A stretch of DNA of 27,843 nt from contig NBIV01000469.1 in the NCBI GenBank assembly GCA_003194525.1, positions 1-27,843 on the forward strand, given 5' to 3'. The position numbers and the translations under genes are program-made. Shown here piece after piece: positions 9,221 through 19,995 of this stretch. Each line of letters begins with the position of its first letter. Position 1 is the first letter of the stretch. The notes below the pieces were generated by a model that saw nothing but the letters and a program-made list of their open reading frames with translations, was not told the DNA's origin and ran no database searches. Source of the stretch: Gracilariopsis chorda (taxonomy: Eukaryota; Rhodophyta; Florideophyceae; Gracilariales; Gracilariaceae).

Positions 9221-12185
9221 GAAATCCCTGCGAAGGGTTAGATAAAGCTTCCTCCCACAGGAGTGTCCACCGAGTTTCGGGTAATGCGAAAGATGCAATA
9301 TCCGCTTCTGTAGCGTGTGTGGTACCACAACTTGTGGGGTAGCCTCGACGGTCCTCACGAGGTAACCAATGTCGTTCACCCCGAAGGGGAGATTCTCTCC
9401 GCCGTTGAGGCGTGCACGTATCCTTGTACAGAAGGGGTCCCCGAATTGTTCTCGGATCATTTCCTCGGTCTCAACCGGTACATAATTTCCCGGTATGGGC
9501 TTCTCAGAATCCTCGCTCGAGGCGAGTAAGTCGTCGTATTCAGCGTCCAATTCCCAGTCTTCTGGCCATTCCGGATCTTCCGGCGTATCTCCGTTCACCA
9601 TGTAGCACGGTATCTCATCTTCATCCTCATTGGCGAGGGCTTCCCCCTCCGTGGGCAAACGCGACAGAGCGTCGGCTTTGGTGTTCTTCGCCCCCTTCTT
9701 GTAGATGACTTCGAAGTCAAATTCCGCTAAGCGGAGTCTCCACCGCATGAGGCGGCCAGATGGATCCGAGATGTTCATCAACCACCTCAATGAGGAGTGA
9801 TCCGTGTAAACGGTAAAGTGAACTCCCATGAGATAGGGGCGGAGTGTCGACAAAGCCCAGACAACGGCCAGACACTCCTTCTCTGAAACAGAGTAATTCC
9901 GTTCGTGAACGTTTAGCGAACGTGACCAGTACCCAATCGGGTGTCGATCCCCGTCCAGGGTGGTCTGGAATAGAGCACATCCGACCTGATGGTCGCTCGC
10001 ATCCGTGTCCACGGAGTATGGTAGTCCCGGTTTGGGCAACGCCAAGATTGGTGCTGAAATGACAGCCTCCTTCAAGGAGTTGAAAGCAACCCTTTGAGGG
10101 GAGGTAAGGGGGTCCAGTTTAGGTGGTTGTCCTTTCGGCAAGAGCGCGTTGAGAGGAGCTGCAACGTCCGAAAAGTTCGGGATAAACCGTCTGTAGACGT
10201 TGACCAGCCCTAAAAAGGAGCGCAATTCCGTTTGAGTACGGGGTTCCTTCGCCTCCGCGAGGGACTCGACTCGAACGTCTTCGATTGACAACCGTCCTGG
10301 ACGGATTATGTGCCCAAGATACTTGATGGTGTCAGTGAAAAAACTCGCACTTCCTCAGCTTGAGGGTAATTCCTGCGTCACGCAGCACGGTCAACACGTC
10401 TCGGACGTGGTCTACATGGTCATCCATGTTGTTCGAGAAGATGATAATGTCATCCAGGTAGACCAAACAGGTCCGCCACTTAAAGCGGCTCATTAAAATG
10501 TCGATGGCCCGCTGAAAGGTAGCGGGTGCGTTGGTTAAACCGAACGGCATCCGCTTAAAGCGGTACGATCCTGCATGGCATACGAAAGCCGTTTTGTCGC
10601 GGTCTTCCTCCCGAACAGGGACTTGCCAATATCCCCAATTGGCGTCCAATGCTGTGAACACAGTGGCGCTCCCCAGGGAGTCAATGCACTCGTCCATACG
10701 AGGGATAGGATACGTGTCCCGTACCGTCACGGCATTGAGCCGGCGATAGTCGATACAGAACCGCCAGGTTCCATCGCTCTTTAAGGCCAGTACAACTGGA
10801 GATGCCCACGGCGACTGAGCCGGTTCGATAACTCCAGCTCGGAGCATCTTCTCCACTTGGAACTGTTCTTCTTCCCGAGCCTTCCGTCCTGCCCTGTATG
10901 GGGGTTGTGCGACGGGTCGCGTATTGGGCAACACGTCAATCCGATGTTCGGTTGCATTAATCTCCCCAAGGGCGCCATCCCACATAGTGGTAAACTCCCG
11001 TAACATGTCTCGCAGACGTTGACGGTGTGACTCCGGTACATGACCGAAGTCAAGGTCCTCCAGAGCCATGATAGGATCGATTCTATCGTAGCTCGTGGGC
11101 ACGTGCGTTCCTGTTTCAAGCGTTGATTCCGAGGTGCTCGGCGAATTGTCCGCTGCCGCGGTAGCCTCCTCGCCCTCTTTAGACACGACGACGTCGGAGT
11201 TCGAATCCTCTGCGGAGGCAACAATTCCGAGGACATCGGCAGCGGTAGTCTTCGTAGGAAGCATGGCCAGCGGGTGCGGCATAACTGATCCAATCACTTG
11301 GTTCTTCACCAGATACTGAGGTTTTGTGCCAAGATTCGCGACAAGCAACCGGAACGGGACATCCGGAGTCACATTGACAATTCCGTTTGCAACGGCAAGT
11401 TGATACTTCCCGTACAACGAGGCAAGGGGTTGCACAATCCGAACACCGTGTTGACGGGAATTGACCTGCACCATTACCTGAGTCTCAGGGGGAATAGAAA
11501 CCGATGCCGCAACGCGGAGCTTCGTAGACTCCCGTGCAGCGGGGGGTGGTTCCTGCGCGGCAGGTAGCGGAACTTGCTTCTGCGATGCCCGCTTCAGCGG
11601 TCGGCGAACAATAGGAACCGTGGTTCCATCCTCGAGTTCTACTGTTCTTCAGCGTGGCCGGATTGCCTCGATCAATAGGTCACAATAATCACATCCCAGT
11701 ATAACTGGCGCAGCCAACGACCGACAAACAATAAAGTAGAGCTTCACCACGAAAGTGCCCAAGCGTACGACCAAGTCGATGACACCCACCGTTTTCAACG
11801 GATTGTTATTCGCGTCAGCGACGTCCGGAACCGTTGTAGAAAGGATGCGAGACCGCAAGAGCGGGGGTAAAATCGACTCGTCGACGAAGTTCGGGCCAGC
11901 ACCTGTGTCCAGGACTGAAAGATATCTCACCATAACCTGGTGGCTCGGGCCAAGGTCAGCGTAAACCTTGTAGTTGCGCTTGGCCATAACCATGATTCTA
12001 TCCGGGATCCGGTTGTTTCTTACCCGTATCCATGGTCGACGCAAAACACCAAGGTGCTTCGAATCCGCGTCAGCGGTGTCTTCCTTTGTCAGGATTTTCA
12101 CCGGTGAGCGAGGCGGCGGCGCCTCGGGCGTCGTCAACCTCTACTCTGAGGACGCCTCTCCCAAAGGGGAGACTCCCTCGATTAG
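9221..12185 (-). pseudogene. pol: E2 pol: protease, RT, RNase H, start of integrase
   Basis: This matches E1 Pol throughout: protease (VLDTGAGPNFVDES), RT with YLDD in LVYLDDIIIFSNN, RNase H (VDTDASDHQVG, TDHSSLRWL) and the beginning of the integrase zinc finger. It ends abruptly after LYLTLRRDF at the E1 LTR junction. Breaks: TAG at 12141-12143 soon after the frameshift site, TGA at 11649-11651 after the protease, and an extra base in an A run on the plus strand (10338-10343) within RT, which moves the frame. Pol is in the -1 frame relative to gag, as in E3. Confidence 0.92.
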
Positions 12186-12191
12186 TTTCCC
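12148..12191 (-). promoter_or_regulatory. E2 gag-pol -1 frameshift signal with canonical heptamer
   Basis: On the minus strand the gag frame ends CAG GGA AAC UAA, giving the canonical slippery heptamer G GGA AAC (12191-12185) directly before the stop (12184-12182). After a 5-nt spacer, a stem-loop runs from 12179 to 12148: outer GAGG...CCTC, inner TCTCC/GGGAGA-type stem, short loop. Slipping back one base enters the pol frame, which matches the Pol of E3. GGGAAAC is an established efficient -1 site in retroviruses and coronaviruses. Confidence 0.85.
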
Positions 12192-14332
12192 TGTGAAGGG
12201 GTAGATACGGGGTGCTGCCCCGGTTCCTTGACAACGAGAGCTGACGCCTGTTGAACGGGAGCTTCCGTTCTCACGGTGTTGGCCGCATCGCCGAGTGATC
12301 GAGCGTTACCCCGATAAGCCGGAACAGTCCGTGCAAGCGGTGTTTGAGCCAAAGCATTCGGAAAATCCGTCTTCGCACGGAGATACGACGTCATCGGGAC
12401 GGAATTCTTCTTCAATGGAGTGAGCGCCTCGTAGTTGGAGACTACTTTTGCCATCTCCCTCAATGAGAGGAGGCACTGTGGTGAGGTGTGCCCGTGCGTA
12501 TAGCACAAATGGCAAATGACGGGAACTGCTCCGCTTCGCGGCTCTGCATTCCGAGTATCAACAAACCTTCCCGCATTGCGGTTGTCAATCCAACCAGGCC
12601 GTTGATTACGGGTGAAGCCGTTTGCAAAAGGAACTCGAGGTGCCTGCATGCGGTTGTTACCTACGTATAAAACCGTGTCACCCTGAGACGTTTCACGGGT
12701 GGACCCCGTCGTCGACGGCAATTCCGTGGTCGGAACCGACAGAACGTCGGCTTGCATAACCTGAACGTTATCGTATCCCTGTTTAGGGGCGTCTTACGCT
12801 ATAAGCGAGAGAGAAGGGGAGTTATTCTCCAACATAAACGCTTTCGCGGCTTTAGACCTGGCAGCAGGAGCACGGGCGCGGAGTGCATCACCCTCAGCTC
12901 GAGCAAACTGGACGAGCTCGAGATAGGTGAGCTTCCGTTTCTCCTCCCGGTGACGGGCGACGAGGCTCTTGATAGCCGGATCAAGTCCATCGATGAACAT
13001 CGTGCAACGCTCCCCAGCGGGATAGATATTACCACAACGGTGGAAAGCCTTATTCAGGCGTACCGAGTATTTGGTTTCGAGCTCACCTGAGCGTTGACGA
13101 GTATCTCGCAATGCGAGGATTGCCGACTGAATGGCAGTATTTGTGGCGTATGAGCGCAACAAATATTGAACTGCTTCAGGCCAGCAGGTGACTCCTCCTT
13201 CGGAGGCTCGCAAGGACCCCCGCACAGAGTTGTACTGGTCCTCGGCGATTCCCCGTAAGAAATAAGGCAGCGCAATGTAGGCCTGGCCTTCGTTCATTCC
13301 GAGAATATTGGGTTCCGCCACCTAGCGTGCGAGGAAATCCAGAACCAAAATGGGGTCTTCTCCAGTAAAGTACTGGTTGCGGAGTGAAAGTTGCATCCGT
13401 TTGATACAGTCTTTTACTCTACCCGTTCCACGGGGGGTACGCACCAGTGAGGAGTCTTCCAGCCGATAGTATCGGTACGATAGAAGCTTCCGGTACAAGT
13501 TGTTGGTTGGCTTCAACTCCTTGAGACCGGAATGTCTTCTACCCTTCGACCGGGAGCGAAGCCGACCAGCGGTGGTATCAGACCGCTTGGAGCGGGAAGA
13601 ACGCCCTCGGCGATCACCTTCAGCTTCAGAATCCGAGGAATCGGAGGGATCCGAGTGGCTCGGTGTAGAATCCGAAGATGTCGACGTGTCCGAATCAGTT
13701 CCATACTTCGGTTTTGACTTCCGCTTTTTGCGGCGCTTGCGATCTCCCTTGCGCTCATCGCGCTGAGAAGCAATGACCGGCTGCGCCGGACGGGGCTGTA
13801 CCACGTGAATGGTTCGCTCCAACGTCTCCAGACGGTTCCGTACCCGATTGAATCGGTCTTCAACTCCTTCCACGAAGGCTGCAGGGCTACCAAAGCACTC
13901 CAACAATTTGTTGGCGTCTAACCGGAGAATGCCGAGGTCCTCGGCTATATCCTTCACAGGATGAGCGTCAACCACGCCTCGGAGAGAGGTAAACTCCCCC
14001 ACAAGGGTGTTGTGAGCAGCGCGCAAGGCGCGAAGCTGCTCTTCCAGGTGGGATACCTGGGACCTGTCAGCCTGCCCGGGTGTCGGGGATTGAACCGCTA
14101 CAGCGGGAACAGCCGTAGACGATGCAGCACCTGGAGACAGGTTGTCCAACAGGGTTGGCGGAATATTCCGGTCTTCCGGTTGACGACTCGGAGGACGAGG
14201 TGGGGCCTTGGTTGCAAGAGTAGAGCCAGCCCGAATTGGGATTCTCGAAGCAACCCGGTCACCGGGAACCCCGCTGTCGCGGGAGCGACTGCGAGTGGTT
14301 ACAGGTTCGGCATCCGAGGGCTTCCTCGACAT
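12182..14332 (-). pseudogene. gag: E2 gag
   Basis: This is a Gag polyprotein of about 716 codons, co-linear with the intact 724-residue Gag of E3. It starts at ATG 14332 (MSRKPSDAEPVTTRSRSR). An N-terminal Ser/Arg-rich part is followed by a coiled-coil (about residues 90-175), then a Lys/Arg- and Ser/Asp-rich region, the capsid-like domain (GMNEGQAYIALPYFL, AFHRCGNIYPAGER) and a CCHC knuckle (CHLCYTHGHTSPQC, 12514-12473). Two in-frame stops disable it: TAG at 13322-13324 at the start of the capsid domain, and TAA at 12794-12796. Confidence 0.92.
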
Positions 14333-14414
14333 AATGACCCGTCCAGACGAAAAGAACCAAAACTTCCGGATAAAGGCCTCGAAAGAGGAAACAACACACG
14401 ATATTGGTTAAAAC

Positions 14415-14432
14415 TTCTAGGTCGGGAGACCA
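14415..14432 (-). promoter_or_regulatory. E2 primer-binding site
   Basis: On the minus strand TGGTCTCCCGACCTAGAA follows the LTR end by 3 nt (AAG). The identical 18 bases lie at the same position in E3. The leading TGG fits pairing to the CCA end of a tRNA. I could not match it securely to a particular tRNA from memory. Confidence 0.7.
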
Positions 14433-14435
14433 CTT

Positions 14436-15325
14436 TGTGGTGCAATGCCCGGCGACGGGAGAACACCACGAAGACGTTCGGGATCTTCCTCTCACGAGGT
14501 GAACGCAGTAGCAGAGCCCTTCCAGGGATGACACGACTAGGTCGGTTGTAAGCCGAGGTCAGCCTTCACGACTTGCGTAGGAAGGGGTAGCTGGCAAACC
14601 AGAGAAGCTCCGTCCACACGGTGTATTGCTCCAAGTAGGAGGCACGAGTCCAAACAGTGGCGCACACGACAATGAATCGGTATGAGCCGCGGATAGCGGG
14701 GGCTACCCAAAAAGGGGAAAAGGAAAAGGAAAAGGAATAGGGAAGTGAGGAAAAAGGGGGCGAGTCACAAGAGGGACTCGATGGATATCGGCAGGGCCGG
14801 ATGAAACCGTACACACGGCGAAGCCACAACTGTGAGTAGACTGGTATCCCAGAAATGGGTTCTGTTAAGCGAGCAAGGGGGTTGAACAAACCGTATGCAA
14901 CGGGATACCTCTCCGTGGTGGAGTCGAGTACCGCCGAAGGCATGAATGTTCAGAGCCAGGTCCCTGGTTAGACACCCTTCTTCGGGAAGATTCTAAGCAG
15001 GAACACCCTTGTTGGGGAAGTTTACTGAGGTGCAGCGGCAGTTGCCGCTGCACTAAGTACAGTAGACTACCCAGTGTAATAACTAAATAAATAAATAGAT
15101 AAATAGAATATTTCTAACCATGTATCCACTACAGTACCATCACCCGTGCGACACGTGAGCGAGCCGTTGCCACGGCGCATTCCGGCTATGCCGTGCGCCA
15201 CGTGTATGCCCACTGTCGCCGCATTGCTCCTGTTCATAACAGTGTAGTAAGTGTCATCCCCGATGTATCGGAAATTATGAACCAGTGCCTGGAATCCCCC
15301 CCGCTTCAGAAGGGCGTGCACTACA
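14436..15325 (-). repeat. E2 5' LTR, 890 bp
   Basis: Read on the minus strand it begins TGTAGTGCA at 15325 and ends TTGCACCACA at 14436. It has CACGTG boxes at 15199-15204 and 15152-15157 and a long AT-rich block (about 15080-15115). Next comes CTTA and a perfect 10-bp hairpin (15030-15053). A pyrimidine-rich tract follows on this strand (three AAAAGG units on the plus strand, 14718-14735). A CCCG/CGGG stem (14448-14459) lies next to the primer-binding site. Confidence 0.9.
15030..15053 (-). other. Hairpin at the presumed R start of the E2 LTR
   Basis: Arms GTGCAGCGGC and GCCGCTGCAC pair perfectly around a 4-nt loop. It sits about 30 nt downstream of the AT-rich promoter-like block. Solo LTR A and E3 have the same hairpin with two paired base changes. 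Confidence 0.75.
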
Positions 15326-16489
15326 TCCGGAAAGCTCGCACCACCTTTTCTTGTTGTGGAAGGAAAGAAAGAAATGGCAAAGTGGATGGATGCAATTGAT
15401 CAGAAAACTGTGAATCTCCTACCTTCAAGGTACAAGTGGCTCGAATATTCGAACTGGATTACAAATAAAACAGTAGTTCGATGTAGCCCAAAAGGTTCCA
15501 TGGATCGCAACCTGTTGAAGAATGTCGTTGAACATTTTGAAAACTACGCACATCAGTTCGTGTCAAAACCGAAGTCCCTTCTGCTTCTGCTCGATGCTCA
15601 CAGCTCACGCAAAGGAACTGCGTGGTTAAACGAATGCGAAAAATTCAACATACATGTTATCCAGCTTCCTGCAAATACGTCTCATTTCCTGCAGCCTTGC
15701 GATTCTCATATGAATAAACACTTCAAGGAAGAAACTAGATCGCTTCGTGATGCTCTGCTGGCAACCGGGGAGTTCTCACATGCCAATATGTGTTTGAAGA
15801 TAAAATTGGCAATTGGAGACTATCGCGCAATCACTGCAGAGGTTGTGAAGAAGAGCTTCGTCGATTTTGGCTTATGGCCACTGTACAATCTGTTTGTAGA
15901 CAAGTTTCGCGAAAGGTTTGGGTTCCGCGACATTTGTGAGAGCAAAACAAGTGAAGAAAAGTCAATGAAGGTTAGAAAGTCGAATAGACGTCGAAAGAGT
16001 GACCATGTCAGTCGACAGAACACTGAAGAGGCCCTGGCAGCTCATAAAGATTCTAATGCTGCATTAGCAGCAGTCGAGAACATTCTTCAGAGCGAGCGTT
16101 CGACAAACCGCGTGTTGTGGGAGGCATCGCCATTGAAAGCACCTGTTCGTGTAGTTCGAAGTATGTCTTCGAGACAAGGTGGGACTCCGGCACGTCGACT
16201 TACTCACAGCAAACCAAATGCGAGAAAGTGTTGCAATGGTACAGAGGAAGTGGGTAGAGAGTGCTTATGTTCGAAAAGTAAGGGAAAAAGGGCAAAAGTT
16301 GCTTTGCATCTGCTGTGTGGAAAGGAAAACATGCCGCCGTTGTTTTGCAATGAAGATGATGATAGTATTGTGTTGAAAGAGTTAGTCAGACGTCGTGAGG
16401 CCAAACTTGGGCGTGGGAAAGTGCGCAATGGAAGAATGAAAACATCACGAGTCTCGAAAGCCTCGTATGGTTTGCGCTTGCCTCGATAA
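15326..16489 (+). pseudogene. pogo/Tigger-type DDE transposase, C-terminal part
   Basis: This is the catalytic part of a DDE_1-family transposase, which cuts and pastes its own element in the nucleus. The frame is open from the E2 junction (SGKLAPPFLVVEGKK, the usual sequence after the first catalytic Asp region). It has the second Asp in LLLLLDAHSS and the third in HFLQPCDSHMNKHFK, with 35 residues between them (DD35D, typical of pogo/Fot). The C-terminus is basic with a Cys-containing tail and ends at TAA 16489. The N-terminal half, including the DNA-binding domain and first Asp, was displaced by E2 and would be left of the window. The first AUG, at 15374, is not the original start. Within this part the frame is intact. 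Confidence 0.9.
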
Positions 16490-16660
16490 GAGGAAAAGCC
16501 GTGTGACGGGGACGGCGAGAGCGTTGTCTCAAGTAAAGCCCGGAAGCGAACAGCTTCTTGCTTTGGCTCTGCGTGAGAGGATATTTCTGCCAATGCAGCC
16601 CAAAAATGCGCTTTTTTCAAGCCCAGTTTTTGTCTCAACTTAAGCCCTTCTGATCGCTAA
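16490..16660. other. Spacer between pogo transposase and piggyBac end
   Basis: I see no coding sequence here. It probably holds the 3' end of the pogo element, but no terminal inverted repeat can be defined because the other end is missing. Confidence 0.5.
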
Positions 16661-16700
16661 CCCTTTTGAGCCGGAGAATTCTAAACGCTACTATGGTAGC
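16661..16700 (+). repeat. piggyBac left terminal inverted repeat
   Basis: CC[C]TTTTGA[G]CCG[G]A followed by CGCTACTAT mirrors the right end at 21170-21208 with a few substitutions and a short indel. It is preceded by CTAA instead of TTAA. Confidence 0.7.
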
Positions 16701-16812
16701 AATAAGTACTATCCAATTGGAATGGAGCGCTTGTAAGCTCAGGATTCAATCAATTTCCGTCCGATGCATTCTGCGAGAGCCATAACACACAATATGATGA
16801 CTTCTGCGCAGC

Positions 16813-16855
16813 GCGGTGGAGTGTGAAGTCTTCTGAAAACTTCACACACCACCGC
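16813..16855. repeat. Strong inverted repeat inside the piggyBac left end
   Basis: The 17-base arms GCGGTGGAGTGTGAAGT (16813-16829) and ACTTCACACACCACCGC (16839-16855) are complementary except for one central A/A, with a 9-base loop. It is subterminal, about 150 bp from the left tip. It could be a transposase site, a hairpin RNA or a regulatory site. Confidence 0.85.
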
Positions 16856-17149
16856 AATCGGATAACATCACTTGTACCTTCGAGTTCTCTCCTACCAAAC
16901 CCCCACTAGATCGCCAGCAGTTGCGCCGCCGCGCCGTCCACGCTCACACCGCTGCCACGCCACACGCAGCCGCAAACTCTTGCGCACCTGCCGTGCCGCG
17001 TGCAGTCACGCGCCCACGTGCCAAACGCACAGCATTGCGCGCGTCCGCACCCTCGCGCCACCGCAACCTCGCGCCGCTGCCACCAAGCCCCGCGACCGCC
17101 GCCGTGCACCATCGCTGCAGCCGCTGCAGCCGTGCACCGCCGCTGTGAC

Positions 17150-17440
17150 CGCGCACTGCTGCTGTAACCAAAGGCCGCTGCTTTGGCCGTGCGCCACCGC
17201 TGTAACTGGTCGCTGCCGCTGTGGCCGTGCGCCGCCGCTGTAACCGGGCTCCGCCGCTGTAACCGGGCGCTGGCGCTGTGGCCGTGCTCTGCCACAGCCG
17301 CTGTGCGCCGCTGCTGAGCTACGGCTGTGCGCCGCCGCTGCGCTTCCGCTGTGGGCCGTCGCTGTGCTACCGCTTTGCGTTGCCACTTTGCCGCCGTCGC
17401 TGTGCTGCCGCTGTGCGCCGTCGCTGTGCTGCCGCTGTTT
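17150..17440. repeat. GC-rich degenerate minisatellite
   Basis: A run of about seven 19-bp units of the form GCTGT-(A/G)(A/G)CC-GxGCxCCGCC lies at about 17160-17290. It grades into shorter 11-13-bp units and ends in a 24-bp unit present twice (about 17400-17440). It gives Ala- or Arg-rich open frames on both strands, which I do not regard as genes. It lies directly upstream of the ballast-like gene. Confidence 0.7.
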
Positions 17441-17443
17441 TCC

Positions 17444-17977
17444 ATGCAAGCTGGAAACCATATTCTGCAAGAAAACGAACAGGCACCAAACATGAGCCAC
17501 TTTCAACTTTTTCTCTGCAACTCCATCAACGCATCACATTGCGCGTGCCGCTCAAATGAGAGCCACACATCGAAACGCCAGTATGAGACATCACAAGAAA
17601 CCAAAACTGACAATATGGCCCTTGAACCCACAAGTGATTCGAGCACCGTTGAAGTAAACGCAAGACTGCGTTTCATTCCGCCTATTACCACTCACAATGA
17701 GGACATTGCGTGATATATCTGTGGTGGAACTCCGTGCTACTGTATGCAGCTAGGTCCGATAGTCGTCGAGAAAGTACCGCATTTTTATCCTGCTCTTGGT
17801 AAAACAAAGGAGGACAATAACCATGCACGGAAATCTGCGTATAAGGCGTTCACGTACGAAAGACATGGCTTCCTAGGGAAGGGGAAACGAGTTCAAATAC
17901 CGCGATGCGCATTGGAAGGAATCAGACGACTTTGGCCAGATGAATGTGGTGCGTATATGGGGTTCAAAGAACAATAG
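17444..17977 (+). pseudogene. P2X7-ballast-like Cys-rich domain protein of the piggyBac element
   Basis: One frame continues from ATG 17444 (alternatives 17492 and 17615) through an in-frame TGA at 17711-17713 to TAG at 17975-17977. The first part is Ser/Thr-rich and polar. After the TGA comes a Cys cluster (YICGGTPCYCMQ) and then a motif set: HARKSAYKAFTYERHGFLGK, RVQIPRCALEGIRRLWP and YMGFK. This pattern (Cys cluster, aYr-f-yer-G-LGkg, iPxCal-xIRxxfP, Y-GFk) is that of the zinc-binding ballast domain of the P2X7 receptor tail and its free-standing relatives in invertebrates. There is no membrane segment, so it is not a receptor. It ends 2 nt from the stop of the convergent transposase and lies between the piggyBac repeats. 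The function is unknown. The family call rests on remembered motifs. Confidence 0.6.
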
Positions 17978-17979
17978 TT

Positions 17980-19995
17980 TTACTTTTTGTACAGCAGTCG
18001 GACGGTTTTCAGGGTTGCGGTAACTTCGTTTGTTCTATTGCGATGTAATGAGAATGACAGTATAACCTCGGCAGATTTCACTGCGTTGTATATATCAGGA
18101 CGAACATTTCGGAACGCCTCTTTTTGATGGAAAAGTGCGAAGCAATTGACGTGGAATCCACACTTGCACTCCGTACAGGAGTAAATAGTGCACCCTGGCT
18201 TAGATCTTGACAGGGCTTTGCACAGCAAACACCGTACGCTACGCTTGCCCTCAGTTTCGAGCAAAATATGATGGTCTCTTCTTTCTCCACCTTGCCTGAC
18301 ACGGAGACAAGCAGCGTCTTCATGGCATGTAAGTGACGAAATTGACGATCGTTGTTGTTGGTATGTAACGTGGTCCGATACAAGCTGTTCGATTATCCTC
18401 TGTTTCATGACTTGAAGGTCAATAATAGTGTCTCCTTTCTTGCTGACTGCGTTCAATAACGCGTGGGCGTTGATAATACTTGCATCCAGGATGAAGGTAA
18501 GAAGGCTCATTGAAACTCGCTTCTCCTTTCTCAACGTCGCCGAAGTCGATCGAAATTGATCGAACCTGTCTACAGCATTCATAAAAAGGGTGTAAGCAAC
18601 GATAATTGCAGGAACTTGTAAGGTTGTTCGCCGTACAGATTCATTTCCAACCCAACGTTGTAGAGGCGCAAGTCCGTGCACGCATGTAACCGCATGTGGA
18701 TCCGGTGCGTGAATGCGTACCCTTGCCGTATCTGCGAGATCATTTGATTAAAACGACACAACTGCTCTGTCTTTGAAAACGACAAAACCTGTTTTCTCTG
18801 CGACTGTTACCGGCATGTTTGCGCTACCTTCTCTCTGTAACACTTGAACTAAAGGCCAGTCACCATGGTTTGCATGTTTGAGGCTCTCGATGGCCTCTTT
18901 CAGCGCTGGTCTGTTCATTCCGTCAATGTTGGTAAAACGAACAGTACTCAAAACTCTGCACTCCCTATCGCTAAGGCAAAGTAACTGACGGGCAAGGACG
19001 TGGCGTGTGTAGAAGTTGTCCATTACCATCAAACGTCCAAAAGAAGGTGTAGGGTGCAGTTGTGTCTGATGCGCCGTTTGGGCGCACCATAACGCCGACG
19101 AAGTAGATTTAGCAACCAGTGTTCCGTCCACTTTTCGTTCCACAGCACCTCGGAGATTTCCAAATGTATATGTGTATCGCTGTACAGGCGATTGACCTGA
19201 CTTATTCCCGGAACCGTTATCTTGCACGCTATAAAAATATGCGTGTGACCAACCCACCACAGCGTAAAAGCGAAGCCCAAACTTGACCTGTTTCGATTTC
19301 ATATAAGATCGAGCCCCAGTACGACATTTACATCGTACTGTCTTTTCGTCAAGAGAACTCACACCAACAGGAATCGCAATTGTAGCTGCATTTCTTGCAA
19401 AATGTTCAAGAAGCTGACGGCTGCGCCGCAACGGGTCAAGAACGGCAGCATCGGGATCATAACAAGGATACAGACGGAGCGAAGCTCGGATGTTCATAAA
19501 CTTATCCCGTCTTATAGTCTGTTTGAAAAATGGTATCCCTAAGAGGTCTGAATTGGACCAGTAATCTCGAAGATGATTGACACGATGTATAGATGTAGCT
19601 AGTTCCAGCCCAAGATACGCAAGTAGTTCGTCCATTCTCAATGCCTTACTTCTCTGCCCACGCTTTACAAGTTCTTTACTAGTCCACTCACGTACACATT
19701 CTAAAAAGGATCCATTCAAGAATAACCCAAGCAATCCCAGTTCACCCCTGTGAGCATAAGTACGTTGTATAAGTTCTGACTTTGCCAAATATAACCCAAT
19801 TCTGTTGCGCCACAAAGAGCAATACGGCACTATATCGTATATAGATTGCTTTTCAGCTGCTCCAGAAGCAATGACCAAAAACTCTTCGTCGTCTGTTTTC
19901 TGCCAGTCTATTTCACCAGCTTCGTGAAAGTTGCATTCTACGTCATTGAATTGTGCAGTGGCGTTAGCTGTAGAACCGTTCATTTCCGCGAACAT
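17980..19995 (-). pseudogene. piggyBac transposase with one in-frame stop
   Basis: This is a DDE_Tnp_1_7-type transposase of 671 codons that excises and inserts at TTAA. Start ATG at 19995. The catalytic Asp residues are visible as D216 (VSSLDEKTV), D326 (LMVMDNFYT) and D476 (MNAVDRFDQ). The C-terminus has a cross-brace-like Cys/His zinc domain (VRCLLCKAL, CTIYSCTECKCGFHVNCF), the part of piggyBac that binds the element ends. The only break is TAA at 18748-18750, codon 416, between the second and third Asp, in the sequence VVSF-stop-SND, so the copy is inactive but recent. The gene is convergent with, and nearly touches, the ballast-like gene. Confidence 0.92.

Larger units (their letters stand above)
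9221..15325 (-). mobile_element. Ty3/gypsy LTR retrotransposon E2, 3' part displaced by E1
   Basis: On the minus strand: 5' LTR (15325-14436), primer-binding site, gag, frameshift signal, and pol up to the integrase zinc finger, where E1 interrupts. The remainder (integrase core to 3' LTR) should lie to the left of E1, outside the window. E2 is a distinct subfamily from E1 and E3 but of the same lineage. It is the most decayed of the three, with stops in gag and pol and one frameshift. TCCGG at 15326-15330 is the expected copy of its 5-bp target duplication. Confidence 0.92.

Noticed and set aside
8688..9245. 185-codon plus-strand ORF
   Set aside because: It lies in the E1 LTR and crosses its end into E2. 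It has no protein-like composition.
14415..14432. Self-priming as in Tf1/sushi chromoviruses
   Set aside because: I looked for a stretch complementary to the primer-binding site near the presumed R start and found none; a similar stretch in the LTR is in the same sense.
14415..14432. Assigning the primer as tRNA-Asp or tRNA-Tyr
   Set aside because: Only short partial resemblance to internal parts of those tRNAs, from memory. Not enough for a call.
14718..14735. Polypurine tract of a further element
   Set aside because: The AAAAGG repeats lie inside the E2 LTR and correspond to a pyrimidine-rich tract also present in the other LTRs on their own sense strand.
16906..17493. 195-codon Ala-rich minus-strand ORF and its overlapping partners
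   Set aside because: They are produced by the GC-rich minisatellite, which opens several frames on both strands.
2871..18750. Single in-frame stops in long frames (TAG 2871 and 7537, TGA 17711, TAA 18748) as a sign of a reassigned genetic code
   Set aside because: All three stop codons are involved, the aligned positions do not share one amino acid, and the intact E3 gag ends normally. Ordinary decay is simpler.
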